A program made the translations under genes and the position numbers. From Sepioteuthis lessoniana (taxonomy: Eukaryota > Mollusca > Cephalopoda > Myopsida > Loliginidae): DNA of 64,000 nucleotides. The notes beneath the pieces are model-generated. The model was not told the DNA's origin. It searched no databases and saw only the letters and a program-made list of their open reading frames with translations. The stretch is from contig OY757904.1 of the NCBI GenBank assembly GCA_963585895.1, positions 85,714,043-85,778,042 on the forward strand, read 5' to 3'. This document shows, piece by piece, positions 22,583 to 34,336 of the stretch (position 1 is the stretch's first letter; each line of letters opens with the position of its first letter).

Positions 22583-24149
22583 ATGTTGTTTTGTCTAGGG
22601 CGAGTAATCCGATGTGTACGTTAGTGGACAGGTTACGACAAGGCTTACTTCCTGATCAAAATACCTCTTTCCTCATTCACAATAAAAATAACCTCTACTT
22701 ATTGGTAACCAATGCAAAAAAGAACACGAAACCTTTTATATGTAACATCTCCTATAAGTCTACTTTTTTCACAAAAGGTTTTAGGGAATGAATGAATTTA
22801 ATTGAATTAAAAAAGAAAATGATTAAAATATGCAAAAACTCCTAGAGGCCTCTGAAAGGAAAAAGGGCGACGCATGGATAAAGAAAAAGGGACCTTCCGA
22901 CAAAAGGAGGAAGCCCATTTCTCTTTCAGCCAGTGACCAGCGGAGTGACAACACCTTGCTAACAAGTGGAGGACGCCACGCGTTCGTTTTTGGGCGACGC
23001 ATTGGCTAGCCCTTCCATTAGTAGCAGCCGTCTCGTTTAACAGTATGCCAAAATATAAAAAGCTACGAAATGGACCTATCGAACTACGAACTAAAACCCT
23101 GAACTTAGACAAACTCTCAAAAGCGACTAACACATTGTTAAAGCTTTAAAATACCAAATAAGGACACAAGAAACGATTAACATATTTTTAAACACCATGA
23201 CTGGGGGATTCAACCATTTCAATTGTATTCAGGGAAAATTCCCTCATCCATTGAATGATTGTTGAACCCAGGAAATAAAGGAAAATTTAAAAAAAAAACT
23301 TTCTTCGTCTCCTATCTGTTGCTGTCTTCTTTCGTATAATTCTTTTTGGGCCCTCTTGTTCAGGGAGTTACATCAACAAGACAACATGGGGTAAAAATAG
23401 AATAACCTCAGACTGGACTCAGAAAAAACAGTAACACTGCTAGCCCTGAATTCGCCTGACCCCCCCCCCCAAAGTATGTAGAAAGCCATTTGTTTTATTT
23501 TTTTCAAGGGAGAATCTTACTGTGAACTTTAAACAACTTTATTTTCTCCTATAATCAGCTTTCACAAACAGATGTGTATATTAAATTCAAACATCAAGTG
23601 GTTATAAACTACCAAGACTATGTGAATCTGACACTCATCTTTGATTACAATTCACCTATAAAGTAAAGGCATACATAGGTTGTAGGACCAATAAATGCAT
23701 TGATCCTGCAAACTGTTGTAAATGATAGAGGAGTGATTGACAGAGGACAAGATAAATGACAAGGATAAGTGGATTAGTTTAAATGTCGGGTTTTTATTGA
23801 GCGAATCGTACATGAAAAATGTTCATGGGTGTAGAAACGCAGTTGCTGGCTAATGTTTGTGTTGTATAGAGACGCAGAAAGTTATGCTGTACAATGTTGT
23901 AGATTTGGCTGTCTATAAGTTTATGGTGACAGCACTTCTAAAGGATCAGCATGGTCTCAGTGCTTGGTGCAGATAGTAGGTATAGCTGTATGGTCAGGTT
24001 GTAGACATAGCTGGAGACGATTAAAAAATTTGGACACATTGGTTGCAGAAGCTGGATGTGTGATGTCTTAGTTTATGCAATCCTTGGTTAACCTGATGGG
24101 GGTTATCGATGTGGCCTTGAAGTGCAAGTGCTAGTCTTAGCAGAGTTCT
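22583..24149. other. No recognised gene
   Basis: Mixed sequence with a C10 run at 23461-23470. Short open frames at 22591-22791 and 22807-23133 show no family features. 23760-24149 has GT/GA-rich text loosely like the left end of the composite repeat. Confidence 0.4.
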
Positions 24150-25200
24150 CGCTTATGGACTAGGGTGATGCAGAGGCCTGCTGCTTGGTGATACAGGAGC
24201 AGGTGCTGCTAGTTTTCTGCAAGTGTGGCTGGCTACCGTGTCGTCATCTCGTGGTATCTGCAAACAGGTGTAGAGAGGAGACCAGAGGGGATCCTCAAAA
24301 GACTTTCTGAAATTAATCCTTAAAAGTACTGGTTTAAAACTTTCTGAATTTAGTGCTGAGAAGAGCTGTTTGAATGAAAGAGAGCAGTGTGATTGTTTGG
24401 AAGCTAGCATTGGCTGTGTTGGGTCTGCAGCTGAGATTGGTTGGATTCCACATTGGCTACTTTGGCTGGTGGTAGGGATGCAGACTCCCAAATTTGACAG
24501 TTTGCTGCTGGGAGAGGAGCAGATAGCTCCCCTCTATGCAATATTTGTCATTGCCTCCCACCAGACAGGACTTGACATAAGGCCTTTTTTATAGTGGGGG
24601 TTTAGGCACAAGCCAAGTCTCAAGCCCTACTGGTTGTATGCTGGTCATCGGCTCACTCAGTACAATGTGAGTCAGATGAGCATACTGCTGGGCTTGGACT
24701 CACTCGATATATTATTTAAGCCTAGCATGTATGCCTGCTCATAGATTGAACTAAACGTCATTGCTCACCAGCCGGTGGCCTAGCCGAACCTAGGAACTAT
24801 TCAGCCTTGAACCTGTCCTTGACCTTGAGAAGCGGGGAAGGAACAGATACCCCTCTTCCAGACACAAAGCCTGCCGCGCTCTGGTATTTGTCGAGCGCCC
24901 CGCATATGCTCGAATCTGGCCCAAGGCCTTTTTTTATTTGTGTACCAACTGCAGGACCGTTGCCCACACACACATGGCAGTTCCAAAAGTGCCTTGAGCC
25001 TCATCAGTATTCCCCTAAAAAGGACTGCCTCAGATGCCAGGTGATAAATTTACCCTCTCTGGAGAGAGTTAGAGCTTGGAGGGTGTCAGCCACAAGACGC
25101 GAATGCTGCCCCACCCCAGGCATCTGTATCAGGCAGCCTCAACCGACTACCACCAAGCCAAAACACACCTGACCTGTTCCGTGTACTAGTGAACATGGCT
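24150..25200 (-). repeat. Partial third copy of the composite repeat
   Basis: CCTCCCACCAGACAGGACTT (24555) is the reverse complement of the block at 36465. The stretch 24830-25150 is a diverged match to 22010-22270 (GCATATGCTCGAAT...GGCCCAAGGCC; CCTCAGATGCCAGG for CCTCAGGCGCCAGG). Same orientation as the left copy. Confidence 0.5.
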
Positions 25201-25674
25201 GGCCGAAGTGTGTCCCGATTCAGTGGGCAAGGACTGCAAGTCAAAAAGACAATGTAGTTGCTTGCCTGCTGGGTTTATATAGCAGTAAGAGATTGCTTCT
25301 TCTATAATCTGAGTGAAGGGGCTTCTGTGCACACAGGAAGTTCCTCTATGAAATATAAGTAATAGTGAAATACTTCATTGTTCTTCAAAGAGGAGCTTTT
25401 GAACATGATGTATTTTATTCTGTGGTTATGAACTGTTTCTGCAAGTTCAGCAGAATTAATCCCTTTCGAAAAATAGTTTGTGTGTTCACTTACAAACATA
25501 GGGATGGCATTGTCGTTGGTTTACATCACAGGTGACTCAGGGTTTTTTTCTAAACCGGGGATTTTTTTTAACCAGGATGATTACGATACAAGTTTGCTAT
25601 CATGCTGTATCGAAGCAAAATGCTTACGATTGAGCATTTTTTCTTTCTAAGGCAATGTTAGTATATGTTGTTTT
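25201..25674. other. No recognised gene
   Basis: AT-rich sequence between repeats. Nothing supported on either strand. Confidence 0.5.
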
Positions 25675-26000
25675 TTTTTTGTTTGGTTTCTTTGTTTACA
25701 AGCATATCAACCTTTGTGGGTAATTTAATGCTGAACAAATCCTAACAGAAGGTCAGTAGTGGTACTATTAAACCCATAGCTGGAGGGATAAGGAGTTTAT
25801 ATCTTTCTAAAGGACGTGAAAATAATAGTGTGAGAGGAGTTCAAACTCATTTACTTTGATGTCACACTCCAGAATGTAAACCACAATAAAAATTTTATGT
25901 GGTGAAGCCTGAAATACCAACCACACTTTCTCATAATGCATTAGACTATCTTGTTGGTAGTCTAACACTGAATAGTTCGATAAGGAAAGACTACATGACA
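25675..26000 (-). repeat. SINE family A copy
   Basis: Reverse strand ends in the AAACCAAAC-type tail after CACAAAGGTTGATATGC, contains the AACCCATAGCTGG complement, and has a B-box-like GAGTTTGAACTCC. It matches 26634-26873 and 27345-27585. Confidence 0.7.
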
Positions 26001-26633
26001 TCAAAAGTTAAACTGCAAACATTTAACATTTACATACATAGTACACAATAATAATTGTCCCAAACCCTGCTAAATAAAAGCGCAACAGTTGCTTCAAGAA
26101 CAAGCTGGTGAATGGCAGAAGTTACACTTACGTAGGTCTGGTGTAGTGCGAGTTCTCGTAAGGTTATTTGTATGCACATACTTCTCACATAGCAGAGGTT
26201 GAAGTAGACGTCTTATCAGTAGGACCTTCTTAATCAGAAAAGAGAGTGAAAACTCGCTTCTCAAACTGTCACATGACCAACGATCACTTGATTGTCGGAA
26301 GCTCCGCCCATGAATCACAAGAAAGGGAGACAATTACGCTTTGTTCCCAACACCATTATGCTATGGAAACTTCACCTGTTAATATATGTAAATAAACTCT
26401 TTTGTCAGTGTTTGTTTTGTTGTTCAACAATTAGCTTTTTTTCTAAATGTGTAAACGATTGTAAAAAAAATGTTCTCTGACAGGATTCACTTTGAAAATG
26501 ATGATCACTGACCATAAAATATATTTTTTGGATTAAGCCAATTTTGATACTGCCCAAATTTATGAAGGGTCTGTTAAGTATCAAAATGTCATAAGTCACT
26601 TCAATGATCTTCATGTTTTTCATTGAGCTTTTA

Positions 26634-26873
26634 TGAGTGCTGGATTGTGGTGAGTTCGAATTCCAATCCTGCTATTATGTTCATTTTCAGACTAATACCC
26701 TTGGGAAAACTATGAGCACCCATCATCCACCCAGCTATGGGTTAAATAGTATCACTGCTGGATGGCTTAAATGGGTTAAATAGCATCACTGCAAGGATGG
26801 CTTTGGCATTAATTAACACACAAAGGTTGATATGCCATTAAACAAAGAAACCAAACCAAACCAAACCAAGCTA
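26634..26873 (+). repeat. SINE family A, best copy, with target duplication
   Basis: The head has GTGGTGAGTTCGAATTCC (B-box-like) and the body has CAGCTATGGGTTAAATAG, partly duplicated. The tail is GATATGCCATTAAACAAAG followed by (ACCAA)n. It is flanked by AGCTTTTA at 26626-26633 and 26874-26881. It is 240 bp long and non-coding. The tail implies mobilisation by a LINE in this genome. Confidence 0.75.
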
Positions 26874-26881
26874 AGCTTTTA

Positions 26882-27344
26882 AAAGTGTGTGTTCATGGCT
26901 AAAAGAGGACGTGGAATTATATTTCAGAAAGAATTCTAGTTCTGATAGATTTTAAACTTTAGAATGGATATTTTATTTAACGTAAAAGATAATGACTGAT
27001 TGTTTGTTTTGTTGGGAGTAAAATGTAAATGTCCTTCAAGTGACATAAATAAACATTGACTTATCAAATCAATTATAATGTTTTTTGTGATTAAAAAAAA
27101 AGATTCACACTAAATAATACAATTGCCATATGTCCATAACCTTTTAAAATATATATATAAACGGTGTACTTATTTTGGTACTGTTACATGTTCATATTTT
27201 TGTTTACAAGGTTTTTGCGCTCTATAGTTTGATTAAAAATAATATATTATAATATAAGTTTTAATTGTATATATCACTAGAAATAATAAATTCTATTAAC
27301 TTTGGTTTAGAAGAAAATTACCTTTTTTTGAAAAAAATGGTAGA
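26882..27344. other. No recognised gene
   Basis: AT-rich sequence between two SINE copies. Nothing supported. Confidence 0.5.
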
Positions 27345-27585
27345 GGTCAGTTTGGTTTAGTTTCTTTGTTTAGTTTTTTGTTTGCGGGTTATTTAATGCC
27401 AAAGCCATCCTTGTAAAAGAACAGCAGTGATACTATTTAACCCATAGCTGGTGAGGAGGGGGCTGGAGGATTCATACTTTTCCCAATAGTATTAGTCCAA
27501 AAGTGAATATAATAGCGTGACTGGAGTTTGAACTTGATTACTTGGAGGCTGTAGTCAAGCACTTTGGCCATTACACCAGAAAAAA
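27345..27585 (-). repeat. SINE family A copy
   Basis: Reverse strand starts with TGTAATGGCCAAAGTGCTTG (A box region), has GTTCAAACTCCAG (B box) and CCAGCTATGGGTTAAATAG, and ends in an AAACTAAACCAA tail. Confidence 0.75.
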
Positions 27586-28132
27586 TATGGTAGAGGATGG
27601 TATTGTATGTATACACATTGAAAACAAAAACTGCCACATCCTCAAGGACAATGGTGACCTGGTTATAGTATCTACATGGACTCTGAGTACTGTTAATATT
27701 CTTGAGTAAGTTGAAATTGAAACAATTTTATTTGCTAGTATTAAATACGTAAGAGTGAATAAATAAATCCTTAGTTATAAGCTGAATTTTGATTTGAAAA
27801 TTTCACTGTATATCATTTTGTCAATGTGATCTCTGACAAAATATAATTAGATAGGGAGATAAATAAAATGTTCAATGACTGATTTTAGGATGGAAACAAA
27901 GGCAGCAAAAAGAGCAGGGAAACGGATTTTATTTTTGATATTTTTTCCACGAGCGAAACCTCGGAAGCCACGAGAAGCAGTATGGTGGATGTGAAGTAAG
28001 GTTGAAAAACCCAGCGACGGGTCAACAGCGTGCTTCATCAGATGCTGGGCGGACAAAAACAACTGTTCAATGGCTAGGATCAAATAGTTCAGCCAGGGAA
28101 CTACTGCTACTCATCTCTTAGGGTGGCGTCTA

Positions 28133-29205
28133 TTGGTGAGATTGAAATACAGCCATCGAAAGATTATCATGACTCTCACTCAAACCACAATTCCAAACCG
28201 CATTGCTCTTCGCGCGGGTAAAAAAGGAGCTCTGGCCCCAGTATTCGAAAAATCAGCTACAGAGCTCAAACACAAACAAAACCTATTCAAATATAAAAGC
28301 ACAATACAAATAGCGAAGTTTAACGTTAAAACTTTAAATAGAAAAGGTCAACTACCGAAGGTGAGAGCGTCTGCAATAGATCATAACATTGACATAGTAT
28401 GCGTACAAGAACACATATACCATCATAGCGAAGAAGATATAAAATTCTACGGTACTGGCAATGGCTGGGTGTTTGTCTCGGCATCTGCATGGAAAAACTC
28501 TGTCAACGCCGTGATAGGTGTAGGTATGCTTATCGGCCCACGGGTCTTAAAATTACTAAACAGCATCGAGAAAATACAACCGAGATTGATGGTAGCCCCG
28601 TTTAATAGCAACACCAGCACAACGATAATCTCCTACAACAGCTCTACCTATACTCGCGATGAAACGGACCTCGACGCCTTCTATAACGAGCTATCCTCTT
28701 TTGTTCGTAGCATCCCAAAACACAACTTAATCATCGATGGAGACATGAAAGCACAAATAGGTAAAAACGTAAATAACAAATTCAGCTTACACGACTCGAC
28801 AAACAGAAATGGGGAACACCTAACGGACTTCACACAAGAAAATGGATTAAAATGCCTTAATACTGAATTTCAGAAAAGAAAGGGCAAAATCTGGACCTAC
28901 ACATACCCAAATAACGCTAAAGCATAGATAGACTACATCCTCATGAATAAGAAATGAATTAAGAGCGCATTGAATTGTGAGGCATATTCCTCTTTTGAGG
29001 ATATGTCTTCTGATCACCGAATTATCACGGCAAAGATACGTTTGAGCCTACGTAGAAATACGGCGCAAACAACAACAACAACCACACACTATGACTGGTC
29101 TCTGCTTAACGATAAGGATATTAGCGATAAATATACGATAACACTAAGAAACAAATTCGATGCACTACAGGAAATATCGGAAGCACCTACCCCGAATGAC
29201 GAATA
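28133..29205 (+). pseudogene. RTE endonuclease domain remnant
   Basis: Conserved endonuclease blocks are visible in order: IAKFNVKTLNRKGQL (start of domain), IDIVCVQEH (catalytic Glu), VSASAWKNSVNAVIG, NLIIDGDMKAQIG (GDxNxxxG block with N replaced by K), KIWTYTYPNNAKA-stop-IDYILMN (tyrosine-trp block and DYI) and SSDHRIITAKI (catalytic SDH). A TAG at 28925 and a TGA at 28955 interrupt it. The GDM-N to K change and the stops mean it is inactive. Confidence 0.8.
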
Positions 29206-29598
29206 TTAGAACTTCGTCAATGCCCACGTAGAAGCGGCAGCTGAATGCATACCAACCAAACTAAGAACAACACATAGAGTTTTGTGGGAGACATTAGCAG
29301 TTAAGAAAAAACCTGACGACGTGAAAACCGCATCCCTATGCAATAGGAGAAACCCAAATAATGCCAAAGCTTAGAAACTTAAGAAGGCACAAAGTGAACT
29401 AAATAACGCATACCTAAAAGAACAAACAAAATACATTCAAGACCCGATCAATACGATAGCATGAAACTCTGTAAATGGGGTGAGTAGAAGGAAGAGCCCC
29501 GCATGAGCCAAACTAAAAACTGCCAGCCAAGAAGAACATTTCAATAATCTGCTTGGAAAATCCCCTAAAGTTACAGATAAACCTATCATGAAAATCAT

Positions 29599-30822
29599 TT
29601 GGGTCAAACTAGGACAGTTTACGTAAGAAGAAATCGGCGTAGTACTAAGAAAAATAAAAATCGGAAAGTTGCAGGTCTTGATGAAATACCCCCAGAAGTA
29701 TGGAAAACAAGGAAATTTGACGACATACTGCTTCGATACTGCAATGCTGTATATAACCAGAACATAATAGTGAGATGGACAAAGGGTTGCATCCTCCCTT
29801 TCCTCAAGATAGGTGACCTCAGAATAGCCAAGAACTACCGAGGTATAACCCTTATTTCTATAGCTGCCAAAATTTACAATGATCTGCTACTCAACCGCAT
29901 AGAACCTGTTATAGAGAAAGTTCTTTGGAAGAACCAAAATAGCTTTCGAAGAAATCGATCCACGAAGTCACAAATTTTGACAATCCGTCGAATATTAGAT
30001 GTTCGTACAAAACATCTCGAGGTGACACTATCATTTGTAGACTTCTCCAAGGCATTTGACTCCATACACAGAGGGAAGATGGAGCAAACACTTCTGATCT
30101 ACGGTCTTCCCAAAGAAACCATCTCAGCCATAATGATGCAATATAAAAACAGTAGGTGGCATAGGCCTCCATGTCAATGCAAACAAAATAGAGTTTATTG
30201 CTTTAATCAAAGAGGCGACATCTCCACACTAAATGGCTGATCTCTGAAACTTGTTGACAAGTTCACCGATCTCGGAAGCAACGTCTCATCCACCAAAAAT
30301 GATATCAACACGTGTCTAGCAAAGGCTTAGACAGCTATCGATAGACTATCGGTCATATGGAAGTCAGACCTATCAGATAAAATAAAGCGCTGTTTTTTCC
30401 AAGCAGCTGTCGTATCAATACTGCTGTATGGATGCACTACATGGACGCTGACTACGCGTATGGAGAGAAATCTTGACGGCAATTGCACATGAATGCTGTG
30501 AGCTATATTGAGCAAGTCCTGGGGGAAGCATCCCATAAAGCAGTAGCTGTATAGACACCTACCACTCATCTCGAAAACCATCCAAACTAGACGGGCAAGA
30601 GATTCAGGATACTGCTGGGGAAGTAACGGCGAGTTCATAAGCGATGTACTCCTGTGGAACTCATCACACGGACGAGCAAGGGTAAGGCGACCAGCTCGAA
30701 CCTATCTACAACAGCTCTGTGCTGATATAGGATGTTGCATGGAAGACCTACCAAAAGCGATGGACGATAGGGACGAGTGATGGGAAAGGGTTAGGGAAAT
30801 CCGTACTAGTGGTACGCCATGA
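29599..30822 (+). pseudogene. RTE reverse transcriptase with catalytic region deleted
   Basis: RT blocks KNRKVAGLDEIPPEVWK, NYRGITLISIAAKIYN, FRRNRSTKSQILTIRRIL and FVDFSKAFDSIHR (first catalytic Asp) are clear. After MMQYKNS near 30150 the text jumps to a segment equivalent to the GLHVNAxKTEYMxFNQ block that follows the YADD motif. Roughly 120 residues, including YADD, are absent, judged against the family layout. The C-terminal part continues with stops to about 30822. Confidence 0.75.
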
Positions 30823-30874
30823 TGATGATGATATATATATATATAATAAAATTATAATTATAATTATTTGGGTC

Positions 30875-31034
30875 AAATTAATTTCGAAGTAAAAACTTTA
30901 TCGTCAAAGACTTCTTTAAAGTGAATTCGATGTTGTATGTCAATTTTTTCTTTGAAAAAATATATTTGACATACAACATCGAATTCACTTTAAAGAAGTC
31001 TTTGACGATACAGATTTTACTTCGAAATTAATTT
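30875..31034. repeat. Near-perfect inverted repeat (69-bp arms, 22-bp loop)
   Basis: Arms 30875-30943 and 30966-31034 pair with only two mismatches. The tips share AAATTAATTTCGAAGTAAAA. It follows the RTE 3' end and an AT microsatellite. It could be a foldback element, a MITE, or a recent palindromic duplication. No coding capacity. Confidence 0.9.
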
Positions 31035-31049
31035 AAAATGAGATGAGTT

Positions 31050-32784
31050 GCATGTAATGTTATTCTGGCCATGTAGCACTGTTACTGTTACTGCTTTTCT
31101 TTGTTAATGATCCTGTATAGCAGTGGGGAAAATAGTGATGTTAGTTTTTTTTTTTTTTTGTGTTGCTAGACAGGAACAAAGTTGCCACGTTGAAGTGTTG
31201 AGTAGCAGGTCTTCTTTTTCCGATCAGTATATTCTCGCATTTTCCGTTTGCTGGCGTAGTCATTTTCAGAAATATATTTTTGTGTTATTGTGTGGGTGAT
31301 TTTGGATTGGAGGTAAGGTGGGAAGGCTAACTTTCATCTTTCTGCCAGTGAGTGCTTCAAAAGGGAAAATTTTGGTGGATGTATGAGTGCCTAATGAGTA
31401 GAGTGTTCGCTAGTGGTCTGGGAGACCGGGGTTCAATCTCAGGTCGAGTCATACTAAAGACTAAAAAATGGTACTTGTTACTACTCAGCACTATAAGGTA
31501 AGGATCAAGGGTAAAGTGGAGCAATCCAGGGAATGGAGTAGCACCATCTCTTGCCCGTCGGTGTGGTAGCTATTAAAAAAGGATCCTTCGAGTCACCCTC
31601 GACTACAGTCGCCAACTTTTTACAAGTTTTATGAGTGCCTCTGTACATCCGAAGATGTATGTTGAGACTTCTATGTGTGTGTGTCCTCAGCCATGCACGA
31701 TTTGATGTTTTTGTTGAGGGTGGCCATGAAGCATTTCGGGCCAGAGGGGTGTTATTTTTTGTGTTTATGCCAAATTCACGCTTGGAACTGGAGAATTCTT
31801 CTCCATTGAATGAATGGCGATTGTCTGTCTTGATTGAGTCAGGGATTCCTTGGCGTGAGAAGATGGCTTCTAATTTTGGAAGGTCTGTTCTTGCTAAGGT
31901 GGATATGATCATTTCTACTTCAGGGAACCATCTGTATTCATTTATGAATACGAGTAAGTAGTCGCATGAAGGAAAGGGACCGGCAAAGTCAGTGGCAAGA
32001 GAACTCTATGGTTCCAGTGGTAGTGGCGTAGGTTGTAGATGTTCAAGTGGGTGGTGGCCTGGGTGGGATGCTTGGCACGGTATGTACGATTTCACTGGGT
32101 CTTCTACATATTTATCAATTCCAGGAAACCACACCTTTTCTCTAATGCACTGTTTTGTTCTGACTATCCCTTGGTGAGCCTGGTGGTCAGTGGCTGTAGT
32201 CCTTTGCAGGTATGATTATGCGGTTCTTCCATAAGATGAATCCATCATAAATAGACAAATCATCCTTGAATATGTTGAATTCTTTTGCTTCTGGATCCAT
32301 TCAATCGCCAGTTTGTATGACCTGCATAACCCATAGGAGTTGTTGGTCCTTCCTCATGGCTGACTGCACTTCTTTCAAGGTAAGAGATTTTGGTATCGCA
32401 TTTTCAGCATTGTAGGCGATATATGCTTCTCATGCATTATCACACCTGGGTATCTCATAGGGGTCTCTGCTAATATAGTCAGCAGGGTTGTTTTCGTCAC
32501 GTCCAGGTCTGTATATCAGGTCCATGTTGTATGGCATCAGGCGTAGATGCCATCTCTCTGGGTTGGCTGCGTGGGTTTTCGGTTATTTATGATCTCAATA
32601 AGTGGTCTGAGGTCTGATAACTATAAAATGGTTTCCAAACAGAGAGGGAAACGTGCAACTCCATATACAACTGCAAGATATTCTCCATCAGTTTGTAAGT
32701 ATTTTTGTTCCGTTTCAGCGAGAGCTCGACTCACATAGCAAATTGGGTGGCTTTCCTGCATGAGGATTGCTCCTAGTCCTACGA
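31050..32784 (-). pseudogene. Ty3-type retrotransposon pol fragment, minus strand
   Basis: From high to low coordinate: RNase H start (GLGAILMQESHPICYVSRAL, 32784-32725), the end of RNase H (NMDLIYRPGRDENNPADYIS, about 32530), then integrase core (FSRQGIPDSIKTDNRHSFNG, with the catalytic Asp in TDN, about 31830) and PFEALTGRKMK (about 31350). A SINE (31393-31630) interrupts it, and the integrase frame resumes beyond. Stops throughout; both ends of the element are missing. Confidence 0.75.
31393..31630 (+). repeat. SINE family B, full-length copy with target duplication
   Basis: The tRNA-like head has an A-box-like AATGAGTAGAGTGTTCG and B box GGGTTCAATCTC. The body has GTGGAGCAATCCAGGGAATG and ends in GTCGCCAACTTTTTACAAG. 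Perfect 10-bp flanks ATGAGTGCCT sit at 31383-31392 and 31631-31640. Insertion was into the Ty3 integrase fragment, whose frame continues across. A truncated sister copy lies at 9069-9265. Confidence 0.85.
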
Positions 32785-33211
32785 GATTTCACCGTTTTCA
32801 CTGACCACAAACCTCTCACTTACGCCTTACGTAAATACCGAGAAATATACGCCCAGAGATACTCGATAACTGGACTATATATCGCAATTTACCTCGGATA
32901 TCCGATACATAAAAGGCTCAGACAATATTGTGGCAGATACACTCTCACGCTCCACAATACAGTCTATTGATTCGGTAAATCTCACCTTCGAGTTCATTGC
33001 AGATGAACAGCAAAAAGATGCCACATTAGACAAATTAAATGACACTTCCCTACAGCTGAAGGAACACCCTGTTCCATTTGGAACAAAAACAATACTTTGC
33101 GATGTCAAAACAGGTCACTCAATACCTTATATACCACCATCACTAAGAAAAAGGTTATTTCCACATTTCCACAACCCTGGACGCCGAGCAACCACTCAAA
33201 TTAATCAGTAA
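32785..33211 (+). pseudogene. Ty3 RNase H C-part and linker remnant
   Basis: RDFTVFTDHKPLTYALRK is the conserved RNase H TDHKPL block. After a frameshift, ADTLSRSTIQSIDS is the ADxLSR block that closes RNase H, followed by a linker toward the integrase zinc domain. At least one frameshift near 32900. Confidence 0.75.
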
Positions 33212-33220
33212 CCGTTTTAT

Positions 33221-34297
33221 TTGGCCCAATATGCCCACTCACATGAAAAAAAAAAAAAAAAAAAAAAAAACTGGACTCAGACCAGCTTGAATTGTAAGAA
33301 GAGCAAAACAAACAGACACACAAAGTCTCCACCAGGACAATTCAAAAAACCAGATAGTAGGTTCACAAACCTACACATCGATATTGTTGGACCATTGCCA
33401 ACAGCAAATGACTATCCATATATACTCACCATCATTGACAGGTTTACAAGATGGCCTGTTGCCGTCCCATTAAGAGATATATCAGCAGAGACTATCTCTA
33501 AAAGTATATTACGAGAATGGATAGCAGTCTTTGGTTGTCCTTCAGTAATAACAACAGACAGAGGCCCCAAGTTTTAATCAACGCTTTTTGAAGAATTTAC
33601 AAAGTTATTGGGAGTCAAACATATAAAAACAACAGCATATCACCCCTGCGCAAATGGATTAATAGAAAGATTCCATAGACAACTTAAAACAGCTTTAATA
33701 GCTAACAATAACTCCAGAACATGGTTTGAAAATTTGCCTCTTACTTTATTGTCAATAATGAATGTTATCAAAGAAGATCTGGGATGTACAGCTTCCGAAA
33801 TGGTTTTTGGAACATCTTTAACATTGCCAGGTCAATTTTGTGAAAAAAACATTTCCTTACAACCTACTACAACTTTTGTAAAAAAATTTAAACAGAAAAT
33901 GAACGATTTAGTTTTCACACCCACAAGAACACGAACAAAAGAACTTTACACACCAAAAGACCTTCACGGCTGCAAATTCGTTTTTATTCGAAATGATGCA
34001 GTCAAAAAACCTTTATGTCCTACTTACTCCGGACCATTTCAGATAGTTGAAAGACACCCCAAATACTTTAAACTCACCATGAAAGGCAAACTTGATACTG
34101 TCTCCATAGACAGACTAAAACCGGCATACTTAGACTTACCAATAAAGAAAAGTACGACCGAACACTCTACAACTACAACAAATACCATATTGTCCAAACC
34201 AACCTCCACGCCGACAAATACACCTGTAAACATCACCACAAAACCTGGAAGAAAGGTACATTGGCCTAAACATTTTAAGACTTATGTTACATATTAA
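33221..34297 (+). pseudogene. Ty3 integrase remnant
   Basis: The integrase core shows LHIDIVGPLP (first catalytic Asp), ITTDRGPKF (second Asp), a TAA stop at 33576-33578, then TTAYHPCANGLIERFHRQLK (catalytic Glu). The rest is open to 34297 with a C-terminal YSGPFQIVERH...LKPAYL chromodomain-free tail. An A run at 33246-33270 replaces part of the zinc-finger region. Only one stop and one slip are evident, so decay is moderate. Confidence 0.8.
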
Positions 34298-34324
34298 TAA
34301 ATATTTTCAACATTTATCAATCTG

Positions 34325-34336
34325 CGGGGGGGGGGG
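34325..34336 (+). other. Polypurine tract (G-run) before 3' LTR
   Basis: GCGGGGGGGGGG lies directly before the LTR start and fits the plus-strand primer position of an LTR retrotransposon. Confidence 0.6.

Larger units (their letters stand above)
27850..30838 (+). mobile_element. RTE-clade LINE, 5' end present, internal RT deletion
   Basis: An APE-type endonuclease and RT lie in one continuous order with the RTE-type C-terminus (IWKSDL...KRCFFQAAVVSILLYGCTTWTL near 30355-30450) and a terminal GATGATGATG microsatellite at 30821-30832. Part of RT is missing. The 5' boundary is approximate: a TGTTCAATG...AAAAACCCAGCGAC leader precedes the first ATG region at 28133. Many stops. Family assignment rests on close agreement with RTE endonuclease-reverse transcriptases known from many animals. 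Confidence 0.8.
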
